This document shows, piece after piece, positions 35,546 through 44,411 of a DNA stretch of 64,000 nucleotides. Numbering within the stretch: position 1 is the stretch's first letter; each line of letters opens with the position of its first letter. The stretch lies in NCBI GenBank assembly GCA_964646205.1, contig CAZYAZ010000005.1:1-64000 (forward strand), given 5' to 3'. Under the pieces are notes generated by a model. It was given only the letters and a program-made list of their open reading frames with translations, did no database searches and was not told the origin of the DNA. A program made the translations under genes and the position numbers. The DNA is from UBA8437 sp964646205. GTDB lineage: Bacteria; Planctomycetota; Planctomycetia; Planctomycetales; Planctomycetaceae.

Positions 35546-38080
35546 GTGACGTCCACCAAAAGATTGAAAACCGCTGGCAGATCGATCCTGCTCGGGATCG
35601 GTTTGCTGGTCGGACAGTGTGGCGACGTGTTTTCGTCCGATCGGATCGTGATTGAGCCCGAGCGGATAGAAATCAACAGCCAACTTGACCAGGTTCAGTT
35701 GCTCGTGACTCTGATAAAGGAGTCGGGACAGGAACGCGATGTGACGCGAGTGTCCTCGTTCATTCTCGAAGGAAAAGCGGTCGCGTCGATCGATTCCCGG
35801 GGACGCGTGGAGGCGTCGGCAGCGGGTGAGGCGACCCTGGTGGTCCGGTCCGGCGGATCCGTGGCACGGCTTCCGGTCGTGGTCGGCGAGGGGTTCAACG
35901 AGGCGACCTCGCGATTTGTCGATCACGTGTTGCCGGTGTTGAGCCGTTCCGGATGCAACCAGGGGGCGTGTCATGCATCGCAGTTTGGCAAGGGAGGCTT
36001 CAAGCTGTCTGTCTTTGCCTTTGCTCCCGAAGCCGATCACCTGGCATTGACCCGGGAATGGGACAACCGTCGCGTTTCGCTGGTCTCGCCGGAAGACAGC
36101 CTGGTGCTGCGGAAGGCCACTCTACAGGTCGGGCATGGTGGCGGTCGTCGGTTTTTCCCGGACACCTATGCCTACAACGTTCTGAAGGTGTGGGTTTCTG
36201 ATGGTGCACCGGGGCCGGTTGAGCCAGAACAATCGGAATCCACTCGGATCGTCGGACTCGGCGTTTTTCCGCATGAACGGACCTACCGGTCGGGGCAAAC
36301 CCAGCAGTTGCGCGTTGTTGCTCGATATGCCGACGGTCACATGAATGATGTGACCCGGCGAGCGGCCTTCGACAGTCTCGAGTCTGGAATCGCGAGCGTG
36401 GACAGTGATGGACAACTCGCGGTTACCGGCAGCGGCCAGGCGGCGATCATGGTTCGATTTCGCGGGCAGACGGCCGTTTCACATGTTATTTCTCCGTTCC
36501 TGGGGACTCCAGCGGTGGCCCGCGACACAACGGGTTCCAACCTGATCGACAAGCACGTGGCCCGCCGCTGGGAGAGACTCAATATGCGGCCAGCGCCGCG
36601 TTGCAGTGACGCGGAGTTCATCCGACGGGCGTTTTTGGATTGCCTGGGCACACTGCCGCGGACCGAGGTGGTGGAGCGATTTCTGGCCTCCGACGCGGCC
36701 GACAAGCGCGATCGGTTGGTGGACCAGATCCTGGGGCTGACCGGTGATCCAGCACTGGATCTCTATGTCGACGAGTGGAGTACATTTTGGACTCTGAAGT
36801 TCTCTGATGTCCTCCGCAACAATCGCAAGACATCGGGCGACGCCGGGATGTGGGCCTTTCACAACTGGATTCGTCAATCGCTGCGTCACAACAAGCCGTA
36901 CGACCAGTTCACCCGGGAATTGATCACCGCACAGGGGTCCATTTTCGAACACGGTCCCGCCAATTTTATCGCCTCGTCTCGCCGTCCGACCGACGTGGCG
37001 ACGATTTCAGATCCGGCCGATCTGGCCGAGACAACCGCCCAGGTGTTCCTGGGCATCCGGTTGCAGTGTGCCCGGTGTCATCACCATCCGTTCGAGTCGT
37101 ACAGCCAGTCGGATTTCTACGGCCTGGCGGCCTTCTTCACACGGCTGGACAGCAAGTCCAGCGGAACGTTCGGTGAGTTGGGTTTTGATGCGGTGGTGAG
37201 CCTGGCTCCGCTGGATGCCAGCCGGGCGCTGAAACATCCTCGAAGCGGCCAGGTCGTTGCTCCGCGTCCACTGGGCGGAGCGGCTGTAGACACCCGGGGC
37301 GTTCTCGACATCCGCGAACCGCTGGTTGACTGGTTGGTGTCCCCGGAGAACCGGTTGTATTCGCGGAATATTGTCAACCGGATCTGGGGCCATTTTCTGG
37401 GCACCGGAATTGTCGAGCCTGTCGACGATCTGCGGTCGACAAATCCTCCGACGAACCCACAATTGCTCGATGCCGTGGCGGACGATTTCGTGGCTCACAA
37501 GTACGATCTGAAACATCTGATGCGCAGGATCATGACATCGGCCACCTATCAGTTGTCGTCGACGGCTGATCCGGAACATGTCAACGACCGGCGGTTCTAC
37601 ACTCACTACAACGTGAAACGCTTGTCGGCCGAAGTTTTGCTGGATGCGATCGACCACGCTTGTGGAACCCACGAACGATTTCCCGGGGTACCACCCGGTA
37701 CCCGGGCCATTGCGTTGCCTGACCCGAATTTCGAATCGTATTTTCTCGACACGCTGGGTCGTCCCAGGCGGTTGACCAATTGCGAGTGTGAGCGGACGGC
37801 CGAGCCGAACATGTCCCAGGTGTTGCACCTGTGCAACGGGGAAAAATTCGAGAAAAAGCTGGCCGACAAGAATGGAAGATTGTCGCGGTTGGTCGCCGGG
37901 AAACGGGCGACCGACGAGATCGTCACCCAACTGTACCTGGCCACCTTCAGTCGTCTTCCATCGGATGCTGAAATGACCACTTGCCGCGAGGTGATTGGTC
38001 AGTCGGAGAATCGACGGAAAGGCCTGGAAAATATCCTGTGGGCACTCTGCAACAGCCGCGAGTTCCTGTTCAATCATTGA
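35546..38080 (+). CDS. Big2-like / DUF1549 / DUF1553 cytochrome-type surface protein
   Basis: About 844 residues from GTG 35546, chosen because a signal-like segment follows (TSTKRLKTAGRSILLGIGLLVGQCGDVFSSD); the frame is open upstream to 35291 but that part is not protein-like. First comes a Big2-like Ig fold (IEPERIEINSQLDQVQLLVTL ... GRVEASAAGEATLVVRS), then an atypical haem-type motif CNQGACH (C-x4-CH) with GKGGFKLSVFAF, a second Big2 fold (LGVFPHERTYRSGQTQQLRVVA), DUF1549 (LIDKHVARRWERLNM ... RAFLDCLGTLPR) with a normal CARCH motif (CARCHHHPFESYSQSDFYGLAAFF), and DUF1553 (RNIVNRIWGHFLGTGIVEPVDDLR ... SATYQLSSTADP). This is the Ig-containing subtype of the family. DUF1501, PPC and peptidase genes follow in order. 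Confidence 0.9.
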   Translation: MTSTKRLKTAGRSILLGIGLLVGQCGDVFSSDRIVIEPERIEINSQLDQVQLLVTLIKESGQERDVTRVSSFILEGKAVASIDSRGRVEASAAGEATLVVRSGGSVARLPVVVGEGFNEATSRFVDHVLPVLSRSGCNQGACHASQFGKGGFKLSVFAFAPEADHLALTREWDNRRVSLVSPEDSLVLRKATLQVGHGGGRRFFPDTYAYNVLKVWVSDGAPGPVEPEQSESTRIVGLGVFPHERTYRSGQTQQLRVVARYADGHMNDVTRRAAFDSLESGIASVDSDGQLAVTGSGQAAIMVRFRGQTAVSHVISPFLGTPAVARDTTGSNLIDKHVARRWERLNMRPAPRCSDAEFIRRAFLDCLGTLPRTEVVERFLASDAADKRDRLVDQILGLTGDPALDLYVDEWSTFWTLKFSDVLRNNRKTSGDAGMWAFHNWIRQSLRHNKPYDQFTRELITAQGSIFEHGPANFIASSRRPTDVATISDPADLAETTAQVFLGIRLQCARCHHHPFESYSQSDFYGLAAFFTRLDSKSSGTFGELGFDAVVSLAPLDASRALKHPRSGQVVAPRPLGGAAVDTRGVLDIREPLVDWLVSPENRLYSRNIVNRIWGHFLGTGIVEPVDDLRSTNPPTNPQLLDAVADDFVAHKYDLKHLMRRIMTSATYQLSSTADPEHVNDRRFYTHYNVKRLSAEVLLDAIDHACGTHERFPGVPPGTRAIALPDPNFESYFLDTLGRPRRLTNCECERTAEPNMSQVLHLCNGEKFEKKLADKNGRLSRLVAGKRATDEIVTQLYLATFSRLPSDAEMTTCREVIGQSENRRKGLENILWALCNSREFLFNH

Positions 38081-38121
38081 TCAAGGTGTACCACTCGGTC
38101 ATTTGACCCGGGGATTGTGAC

Positions 38122-39447
38122 ATGCTGAATCTTCGACCACAGCGACACGCCGACTGCCAGTCGTCGGGGCGGCGCGAATTTTTGATGCAGGTGGGGACGC
38201 TGGGCGGCGTGGGCTTGTCGTTGGATGGTTTGCTTCGGCACCAGGCCGCGTCGGCCAAGCCGGTTGAGGCGAGTGCCAAAAACAACTGCATCCTGATCTG
38301 GACTCGCGGTGGAACCAGTCACCATGACACGCTGGATCCAAAGCCGGACGCGAGTGCGGAAATCCGGGGAGAGTTTGGGACCACGGCCACATCGATTCCC
38401 GGTGTTCGGTTCTCGGACCACGTTCCCGGGTTCGCTCGCGGGGCCAAAGACCTGGCCGTTGTCCGCAACCTGAATTCGATCAACGGCGCCCACGGTTCGG
38501 CCGACGCGATCATGCTGTCCGGTTGGCAGTTGAATCCTGCCGTCACCTATCCCACCTACGGTTCGGTGATCTCGCGCGAGCGCGGCCCGCGTCGTGACAT
38601 GCCGGCTTTCGTCCAGTTGGGCAACGAGGTGGACCGGAAATTTATGGGGGGCACGGCGGGGTACCTGGGGATCACGCACAATCCTTTCGAGGTGTTCGAG
38701 GATCCCAATGCCGAGAAGTTCACTGTCCGCGATCTCACGTTGCCCGGGGGGGTCAGCCCCGGCCGAGTGTCATTGAGGCGCGAGGCGTTGACCAAGCTCG
38801 ATACCCTGCAGCGTGGTTTGGCCAAGAGACCGGCGGCACTGTCGGCCATCGATACTTATTATCGCGACGCGTTCCGGATGATCAGTTCGGCCAACACACA
38901 GCGAGCCTTCCAGTTGTCACGCGAGTCGGACAAGACTCGTGATGCTTATGGTCGCACGACATTTGGCCAGAGTTGCCTGCTGGCTCGACGGTTGATCGAG
39001 TCGGGCAGCCGGTTTGTCACAGTCAGCAATGCCGACTGGGACACCCATGACAAGAATTTCAGTCGGCTCAAGAAGTTGCTGCCGCCAATTGACCAGGCAT
39101 TTCCTGCACTGGTGTCCGACTTGAAAGAGCGTGGTCTGCTGGAATCGACATTGGTTGTCTGGCTGACTGATTTTGGACGTACCCCAAAAGTGAACACGGC
39201 TGCGGGACGGGATCACTGGGCGTCTGCTGGATTGGCTGTCTTTGCCGGTGCGGGGACCCCGCCAGGGATCATTGTCGGTCAGACTGATGCCGAGGGAGGC
39301 CGCAGTGTCGGTGAGGAGTACAACCCGCGGGACATCGCGGCGACTATCTACAGCAAACTCGGGATCCCGCTGGACACGACCCACGTCATTGGCGACGGCC
39401 GTCCGATGAGGTTGTGCGAGGGGCGACCGATCCGGGAGCTGTCATGA
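38122..39447 (+). CDS. DUF1501 family Tat-exported protein
   Basis: 441 residues from ATG 38122, with Tat motif SGRREFLMQVGTLGGVGLSL near residue 14. DUF1501 signatures: ILIWTRGGTSHHDTLDPKPDA, SDHVPGFARGAKDLAVVRNLN, SGSRFVTVSNADWDTHDKN, LVVWLTDFGRTPKVNTAAGRDHW and IYSKLGIPLDTTHVIGDGRP. It belongs to the subtype paired with Ig-containing DUF1549/DUF1553 proteins, here located 41 nt upstream. Its stop overlaps the next start (ATGA, 39444-39447), coupling it to the PPC-domain gene. The exported DUF1501 and DUF1549/DUF1553 partners are presumed to act together at the surface; the biochemical role remains unknown. Confidence 0.93.
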   Translation: MLNLRPQRHADCQSSGRREFLMQVGTLGGVGLSLDGLLRHQAASAKPVEASAKNNCILIWTRGGTSHHDTLDPKPDASAEIRGEFGTTATSIPGVRFSDHVPGFARGAKDLAVVRNLNSINGAHGSADAIMLSGWQLNPAVTYPTYGSVISRERGPRRDMPAFVQLGNEVDRKFMGGTAGYLGITHNPFEVFEDPNAEKFTVRDLTLPGGVSPGRVSLRREALTKLDTLQRGLAKRPAALSAIDTYYRDAFRMISSANTQRAFQLSRESDKTRDAYGRTTFGQSCLLARRLIESGSRFVTVSNADWDTHDKNFSRLKKLLPPIDQAFPALVSDLKERGLLESTLVVWLTDFGRTPKVNTAAGRDHWASAGLAVFAGAGTPPGIIVGQTDAEGGRSVGEEYNPRDIAATIYSKLGIPLDTTHVIGDGRPMRLCEGRPIRELS

Positions 39448-41681
39448 AACAGATTTCCGGAACCGTTTTCGGTGCCTGGGGGCGTTTTCTCCGGCGGGTG
39501 TTTTGCCTGCCGGTCACCTGCCTGGTTGTGTGGACTCTGACGTGCGGCCTGGCCCAGGATGTGGCCACCGCCGACCACAAGATCAGTTTCCGACAGATCA
39601 CCCGGACGCATCCCATTGCCGTACAACGGGGACAGACGGCGCGGGTTCGTGTCTGGTCCAATTTCACACTGAACAATTCGCATTCGACGTTCTTCGTCCC
39701 CGCGGGGGTGCGGATGACTCAACTCAAAGAACCCGCCAGAAAGGTCGAATTCTCTGAGCCGCAGGAGTCGGACCAGGGCGAGGATTACGGGTTTTCCGTT
39801 GAGGTCCCCAAGGGACAGTTGCCCGGAGTGTACGAGTACCGGATCGCTACAGACCAGGCCGTCAGCAGTGTTGGTCACTTGATGGTGACCGATTATCCGG
39901 TCGTGACCGAGGTGGCCGGAGACAACCACACCGCGACCACCGCCCAACTGGTCCCGATTCCATCGGCAGTGTGTGGCAATATCGACGATTTTGAAGATGT
40001 TGATCTGTACCGGGTTCATGGCCGGGCCGGGCAGGAATTGGTCTGCCAGATCTTTGCGCAGCGGGTGACCCGGGCCATTCATTGCATGGCGATCCAGTAC
40101 CCCAAGATTCACCTGATGGATTCCTATCTCACCCTTCGCGATTCGCGGGGACGTGTGGTGGCCGAGAACGACAACCATGTCGGTGGCGATGCGATGTTGC
40201 GGTGTCGATTGCCGGCTTCAGGCGATTACATCCTGGAAGTCCGGGATTCGCGGTATGCCGGGGATCCGCGTTACGTCTACTGTGTCGAGATTTCCGAAGG
40301 ACCGATGGCGATCGCAACATTTCCGCTGTCGGTGCAACGTGGGCATTCGACAACGACCGAGGTCGTCGCGACACAACCGGAAAATGTGCCCCGCGAGGCA
40401 CCGGAAATGGCGCGGCGAGTGCGGTGGGATGTGTCAGCTGACGTTCCCGTCGGTTGGCGCCGTGTGCGGGTTGCCGGTGCGGATGGGAAGCCCGGGCCGG
40501 TCGTACCACAACTGGTCAGCCGTCACCGCCAGGTTGTCGCGGATGGCAAAAACAACTCGGTGGACAAGGCCCTGTCGCTGAAACTTCCGGTGGGTGTCAA
40601 CGGCCGCTTCCAGCGTGTCGGACAGACGCACTTCTATCGCTTCACGGCGACCGCGCAGAGTGTCACGCGGATCGACGTGCAATCACGCCGCCGTGGCCTG
40701 GCCGTGGACGGTGTCGTTGTGGTGATGGACAGCACGGGGAAGATCCTGGCTACCGCCGATGACGGCGATTTCACCAAGGACGCGGGATTGTATTTTCGGG
40801 CTCCGGCCGACGGCGAATACGTGATCGGTGTCCGGGACCTGAACCGTCGCGCTGGCGACCTGTTCATTTACCACTTGTCAGTCGAACCGAGTGGTGAGGA
40901 TTTTGAGATTCACGGTGAATATTACTACGGGATGTTGGCACCCGGTGGACACGCGGCCTGGTTTGTGCGGTTGAAACGGCTCAACGGTTTCAAAGGGCCG
41001 GTGGAAATCCTTGTCGACCGGTTGCCCCAGGGAGTCACATGCGAGCCGGTCGTGATTCCAGCGGGCTTCACGCATTGTGCGCTGGTGTTCTCGGCCAAAG
41101 CAAAGGCCCCCATCAACGCGTCGTTGGTGCGGGTTCGTGGTCGGGCCCGTTTGCCGCGGGCGGGGGGTGAGGTGCTGGTGGAGCGGCAAGCGAACGTGCT
41201 GGGGGAATTGCGACGTGCTGGGGCAAGCCGGTTTGTGCGGATGCCGATCCAGAGCCAGTTGCTGGGCGTGACAAGGCCCCTGGACCTGCACGGCGTCACC
41301 GCGACTCCATCGCAGTTGACATTGAAGCCGGGGGCCACGGCCACGCTCACCGTCCGGATCAAGCGGAGTCCCGAGTACAGTGAGCAGGTGTTGCTGAATA
41401 TGGCACTGTTGTTCTTCAACCAGGCGGTTGGTCAGCAGTTGCCCCCGGGAGTGAGCGTGCAGGGTGAAACAACCAAGAAGCTGACCGGCGACGCACTCGA
41501 GGCGGTGTTCACCCTGCGGGCCACCGACTCGGCAAAAGCGGTGACCAGGTGGCCAATCGCGGTGGTGGCCCGTGTCCCGATTACCTATACGATCATGACA
41601 AGCTACGCGTCGAATCCCGTCTTCCTGACGGTGGATGGCGCGGCTGCGGTTGGCACAAACAGTGCGCCGAAGGCACCGTGA
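39444..41681 (+). CDS. Exported PPC-domain protein
   Basis: 745 residues from ATG 39444 (overlapping ATGA with DUF1501); signal peptide FLRRVFCLPVTCLVVWTLTCGLAQ. Three or more beta-sandwich units follow. Two contain pre-peptidase C-terminal (PPC) signatures: GNIDDFEDVDLYRVHGRAGQ ... DSYLTLRDSRGRVVAENDNH ... SGDYILEVRDSRYAG and NGRFQRVGQTHFYRFTATAQ ... VDGVVVVMDSTGKILATADD ... DGEYVIGVRDLNRRAGD. The last 250 residues resemble Ig-like domains. PPC domains occur in secreted peptidases and surface proteins and can direct processing or secretion. The gene is immediately followed (26 nt) by a probable cysteine peptidase, so this protein may be its partner or substrate (inference). A sister protein is encoded at 44412-46865. 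Confidence 0.88.
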   Translation: MKQISGTVFGAWGRFLRRVFCLPVTCLVVWTLTCGLAQDVATADHKISFRQITRTHPIAVQRGQTARVRVWSNFTLNNSHSTFFVPAGVRMTQLKEPARKVEFSEPQESDQGEDYGFSVEVPKGQLPGVYEYRIATDQAVSSVGHLMVTDYPVVTEVAGDNHTATTAQLVPIPSAVCGNIDDFEDVDLYRVHGRAGQELVCQIFAQRVTRAIHCMAIQYPKIHLMDSYLTLRDSRGRVVAENDNHVGGDAMLRCRLPASGDYILEVRDSRYAGDPRYVYCVEISEGPMAIATFPLSVQRGHSTTTEVVATQPENVPREAPEMARRVRWDVSADVPVGWRRVRVAGADGKPGPVVPQLVSRHRQVVADGKNNSVDKALSLKLPVGVNGRFQRVGQTHFYRFTATAQSVTRIDVQSRRRGLAVDGVVVVMDSTGKILATADDGDFTKDAGLYFRAPADGEYVIGVRDLNRRAGDLFIYHLSVEPSGEDFEIHGEYYYGMLAPGGHAAWFVRLKRLNGFKGPVEILVDRLPQGVTCEPVVIPAGFTHCALVFSAKAKAPINASLVRVRGRARLPRAGGEVLVERQANVLGELRRAGASRFVRMPIQSQLLGVTRPLDLHGVTATPSQLTLKPGATATLTVRIKRSPEYSEQVLLNMALLFFNQAVGQQLPPGVSVQGETTKKLTGDALEAVFTLRATDSAKAVTRWPIAVVARVPITYTIMTSYASNPVFLTVDGAAAVGTNSAPKAP

Positions 41682-41707
41682 CGAACCGGCAATTGGGGGG
41701 CACACAG

Positions 41708-43021
41708 ATGACCAGAAGCGTTCTCGTGTTGTTGTTGCTGGGAATGGTTTCGGTTGCCGTTTCAGCGGCGCCCTTGCCGGAGAAAATCGGCGATCTCGAC
41801 ATTCCTGATGTGAGCCAGTTGCCGCGTGTCGATCGCAACAAACGGCCGGGCCGCCAGGAGTCGAAGAACTCGGCGTTCATTCTGAAGACAGAACCTCATC
41901 GGGTCGCCGGAGAGCGTTATGTCATTCTGACTGATCATCGCTCTCCTCTTTTTTTGTCCAGCCTGCAGCGATTGGCAAAGGCCAGGGACGGGGTCATCCT
42001 GAAAGTCGACGACCTGGCCTTGCTGGGGCGGGATTCGGAAACACTCGAGTCACTTCGTCAAAAACTGCGGGCGGCTCGTGTTCGTTTTCTGGCCGTTGCG
42101 CCCAGGAAGAGTTCATTCCGTGAGAATATGGTGCTGGGCCTGTGGGAATTGACGTCGACACTCGACGACGATCCCCTGGTGGATGTCTTTCCGGGAATCC
42201 TGTTGGCCTCCACCCCCGGGCAATTCAAGGCCCTCGTGGATCGTTCAATTCAGCACAAGCCCGTGGCAATTTCGCGTTTGAAGCCACTGGCCATTAGCCA
42301 GGTTCCCCGGGCTGAAGAATTGCGGTCGTTGCAGAAGGCGGCAGTCCTGCGGAAGTGGTTCCGACGGTCCAATGTCACTACTCCCATTGTGGCGGTCTAC
42401 AGTCGAGGAGCCGTCGAGGCAGCAAAGCTCACGGGGCCTGGAATCTGGAATCTGCAGGCAACGAGCCAGCAACCGTTCATCAAGTCGTTTCCCAGAGGGG
42501 CTGAAGCGGCGTTTCGCGCGGCGTCGCTGGTGGTGATGCATGGTCATGGGGTTCCAGGCATGTCGTGTGGAGTCGACATTGATGGTCTGCCGGTCGACCT
42601 GACGGGCAAGGTGATTCTCAGTGGATCCTGCTTTGCCGCGTCACCGGTGCGGTCGGATTTTCCGGCGCTCCGCCAGGCACCCGGTGGATACGAGGTGAAA
42701 AAGAGGGACGCATTTGCGTTGCGGGCGATCGATAACGGCGCGACCGTCTTCTTTGGTCACATGCGGTTGAGCATGGGATTTCCTCACCTGTTTCCGGTGC
42801 TGGAAGCCTGGTCGCAGGGGCAGAGTGTCGGCGAATCGTATCAGCAGTTGATCAACGCATTGATCACGGTTCGAGGATTCCGTGCGGGGCGATTCCTGGT
42901 CGCTCCCGCTGTTCCCGGACGTGTCTCGCGGCGTCGCGTGCCTCAGAACCTGTTGCTGTATGTCGTGTTTGGTGATCCTGCAGTGCGGCCGTTCGAATCC
43001 ATAGCCACGGGATCCCGTTGA
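41708..43021 (+). CDS. Probable exported C25-like (gingipain-type, clan CD) cysteine peptidase
   Basis: 437 residues from ATG 41708, with a signal peptide MTRSVLVLLLLGMVSVAVSA. The N-terminal half resembles the C25 subdomain (RYVILTDHRSP, LFLSSLQRLAKARDGVILKVDDL, DVFPGILLASTPGQFKALVDRSI). The C-terminal half has the clan CD catalytic pattern: hydrophobic strand plus His-Gly in LVVMHGHG (H278-G279 or H280-G281) and hydrophobic strand plus Cys in KVILSGSCFA (C308). AIDNGATVFFGHMRLSMG and a terminal YVVFGDPAVRPF also resemble C25 peptidases. It is smaller than gingipains, with no adhesin region. Last gene of the Big2-DUF1549/DUF1553, DUF1501, PPC operon; it may process surface proteins. Family call is from motifs only; Lys- or Arg-type specificity cannot be read. 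Confidence 0.72.
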   Translation: MTRSVLVLLLLGMVSVAVSAAPLPEKIGDLDIPDVSQLPRVDRNKRPGRQESKNSAFILKTEPHRVAGERYVILTDHRSPLFLSSLQRLAKARDGVILKVDDLALLGRDSETLESLRQKLRAARVRFLAVAPRKSSFRENMVLGLWELTSTLDDDPLVDVFPGILLASTPGQFKALVDRSIQHKPVAISRLKPLAISQVPRAEELRSLQKAAVLRKWFRRSNVTTPIVAVYSRGAVEAAKLTGPGIWNLQATSQQPFIKSFPRGAEAAFRAASLVVMHGHGVPGMSCGVDIDGLPVDLTGKVILSGSCFAASPVRSDFPALRQAPGGYEVKKRDAFALRAIDNGATVFFGHMRLSMGFPHLFPVLEAWSQGQSVGESYQQLINALITVRGFRAGRFLVAPAVPGRVSRRRVPQNLLLYVVFGDPAVRPFESIATGSR

Positions 43022-43051
43022 CCTCCACGACCGGTGGTGAACTTCCCCGGA

Positions 43052-44407
43052 TCAGAACAATCGTGTCAGTGGCGGTCTTTGCATGACGTGATGCGGCCGT
43101 CCCTGGACATCGTGGACGACGGTTTGTTCGGTGCATCCGAGGGCATGGTAGATGGTCGCAACGAACTGGGACACGTGCACGGGGTCATCCTGCGGATAGG
43201 CGGCCTGGGCATCACTGCTGCCCACATGCCGCCCACCACGGACACCGCCGCCGGCCAGTACGCTGGTGTAAACCCAAGGCCAGTGATCGCGACCGGCAGG
43301 TTTGTTGCCATTCAATGACGGGGTGCGGCCGAACTCTCCCGACCACACGACAAGTGTTTGATCGAGCAGTCCGCGTTGATCCAGATCGGACAGCAGGGCC
43401 GAGTACGCGCGGTCCATCGGTGGCAACAGTGTTGCCTTCATGTCAGGGAAATGTCCCGCGTGCGTGTCAAAATGATTTTCGTGTCCGGGCCAATTGACCT
43501 GGACGACCCTGACTCCGGCTTCGATCAGCCGCCTGGCGACAAGGCAACTGCGGCCAAACTTGTGGTTTCCGTACCGTTCCAGTGTTTCGGCCGATTCCTT
43601 CTCGATTGAAAAGGCCTGCCACGCTCCGCCTGCGTGCAGTATCTCCATGGCTCGGTCACGGTGTCGCTTCCATTGCCGCGCCGGGTTGGTGCTGACGTCG
43701 CTGTGATCCAGCCGGGTCAATAGTGCTGCACGACGATCGAGACGGGTGACTGGAAGGGCGGCGGGCAATTGAAAGGTTTTTGGTAATGAACCGGGCAGGT
43801 CGGTCTTGGCTTCAAAAAACACTCGCAATGGATCGAACCGTCGCCCGAGAAAACCGGCGTCCTGGCCGGCGAAGCGGCCGACATTTCCCTGCTGGATCCA
43901 GAAGGGCAGATGGACCGCTGCGGGCAAACCTGCCTGGTCTCCGGTCAGTTGCTGAAAGACGGCGCCAATACTGGGAGCGTCTCGTGAATCCAGGTAGTAC
44001 TCGGGTTGTGGAGTCCGGGGTTGGTGTGGGTGGCCAGTCAGGTTGTAGTGTGTCCCGCCGCCATGAAAGGTCTGGTCGTGGTGCATGGAGCGGATGATGG
44101 CCAGGTGCTGTGTCAGGCGGGCCGTCCTGGGCATGAATTCACAAACGTCGATTCCCGGTACCTGACTGGCAATGGGGTCGAATTCCCCGCGGGCGGCGCC
44201 AGTCGCCCGCGGCTTCATGTCAAAGGTCTCTTGCTGGGCGGGGCCGCCGGTGATGTGCAAGAAGATGCAGGCTCGTGCCGTGGCCGTTGGTCGTGCCGGT
44301 TGGGCATCCGCTTGGGCGGCCAGGAAGGCCAAAGGCGACAGCCCGGCCGCACCCCGAATCGCTGTTCTGCGGGTGAGGCCAGCGCCCAGTTGGTGTTTCC
44401 GAGGCAT
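43052..44407 (-). CDS. DUF1501 family Tat-exported protein
   Basis: 451 residues from ATG 44407; the frame is open for 23 more codons upstream, but this ATG sits 4 nt after the preceding stop and gives the Tat leader LTRRTAIRGAAGLSPLAFLAAQADA. DUF1501 features: FLHITGGPAQQETFDMKPRATG, GIDVCEFMPRTARLTQHLAIIRSMHHDQ, FHGGGTHYNLTGH, VQVNWPGHENHFDTHAGHF, LVVWSGEFGRTPSLNGNKPAGRDHWPWVY, and GGGVRGGRHVGSSD. The operon partner upstream is the PPC-domain protein (44412-46865), not a DUF1549/DUF1553 protein. It converges with the peptidase gene at 41708-43021, with a 30-nt gap. Confidence 0.92.
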   Translation of the reverse strand: MPRKHQLGAGLTRRTAIRGAAGLSPLAFLAAQADAQPARPTATARACIFLHITGGPAQQETFDMKPRATGAARGEFDPIASQVPGIDVCEFMPRTARLTQHLAIIRSMHHDQTFHGGGTHYNLTGHPHQPRTPQPEYYLDSRDAPSIGAVFQQLTGDQAGLPAAVHLPFWIQQGNVGRFAGQDAGFLGRRFDPLRVFFEAKTDLPGSLPKTFQLPAALPVTRLDRRAALLTRLDHSDVSTNPARQWKRHRDRAMEILHAGGAWQAFSIEKESAETLERYGNHKFGRSCLVARRLIEAGVRVVQVNWPGHENHFDTHAGHFPDMKATLLPPMDRAYSALLSDLDQRGLLDQTLVVWSGEFGRTPSLNGNKPAGRDHWPWVYTSVLAGGGVRGGRHVGSSDAQAAYPQDDPVHVSQFVATIYHALGCTEQTVVHDVQGRPHHVMQRPPLTRLF

Positions 44408-44411
44408 TGCC

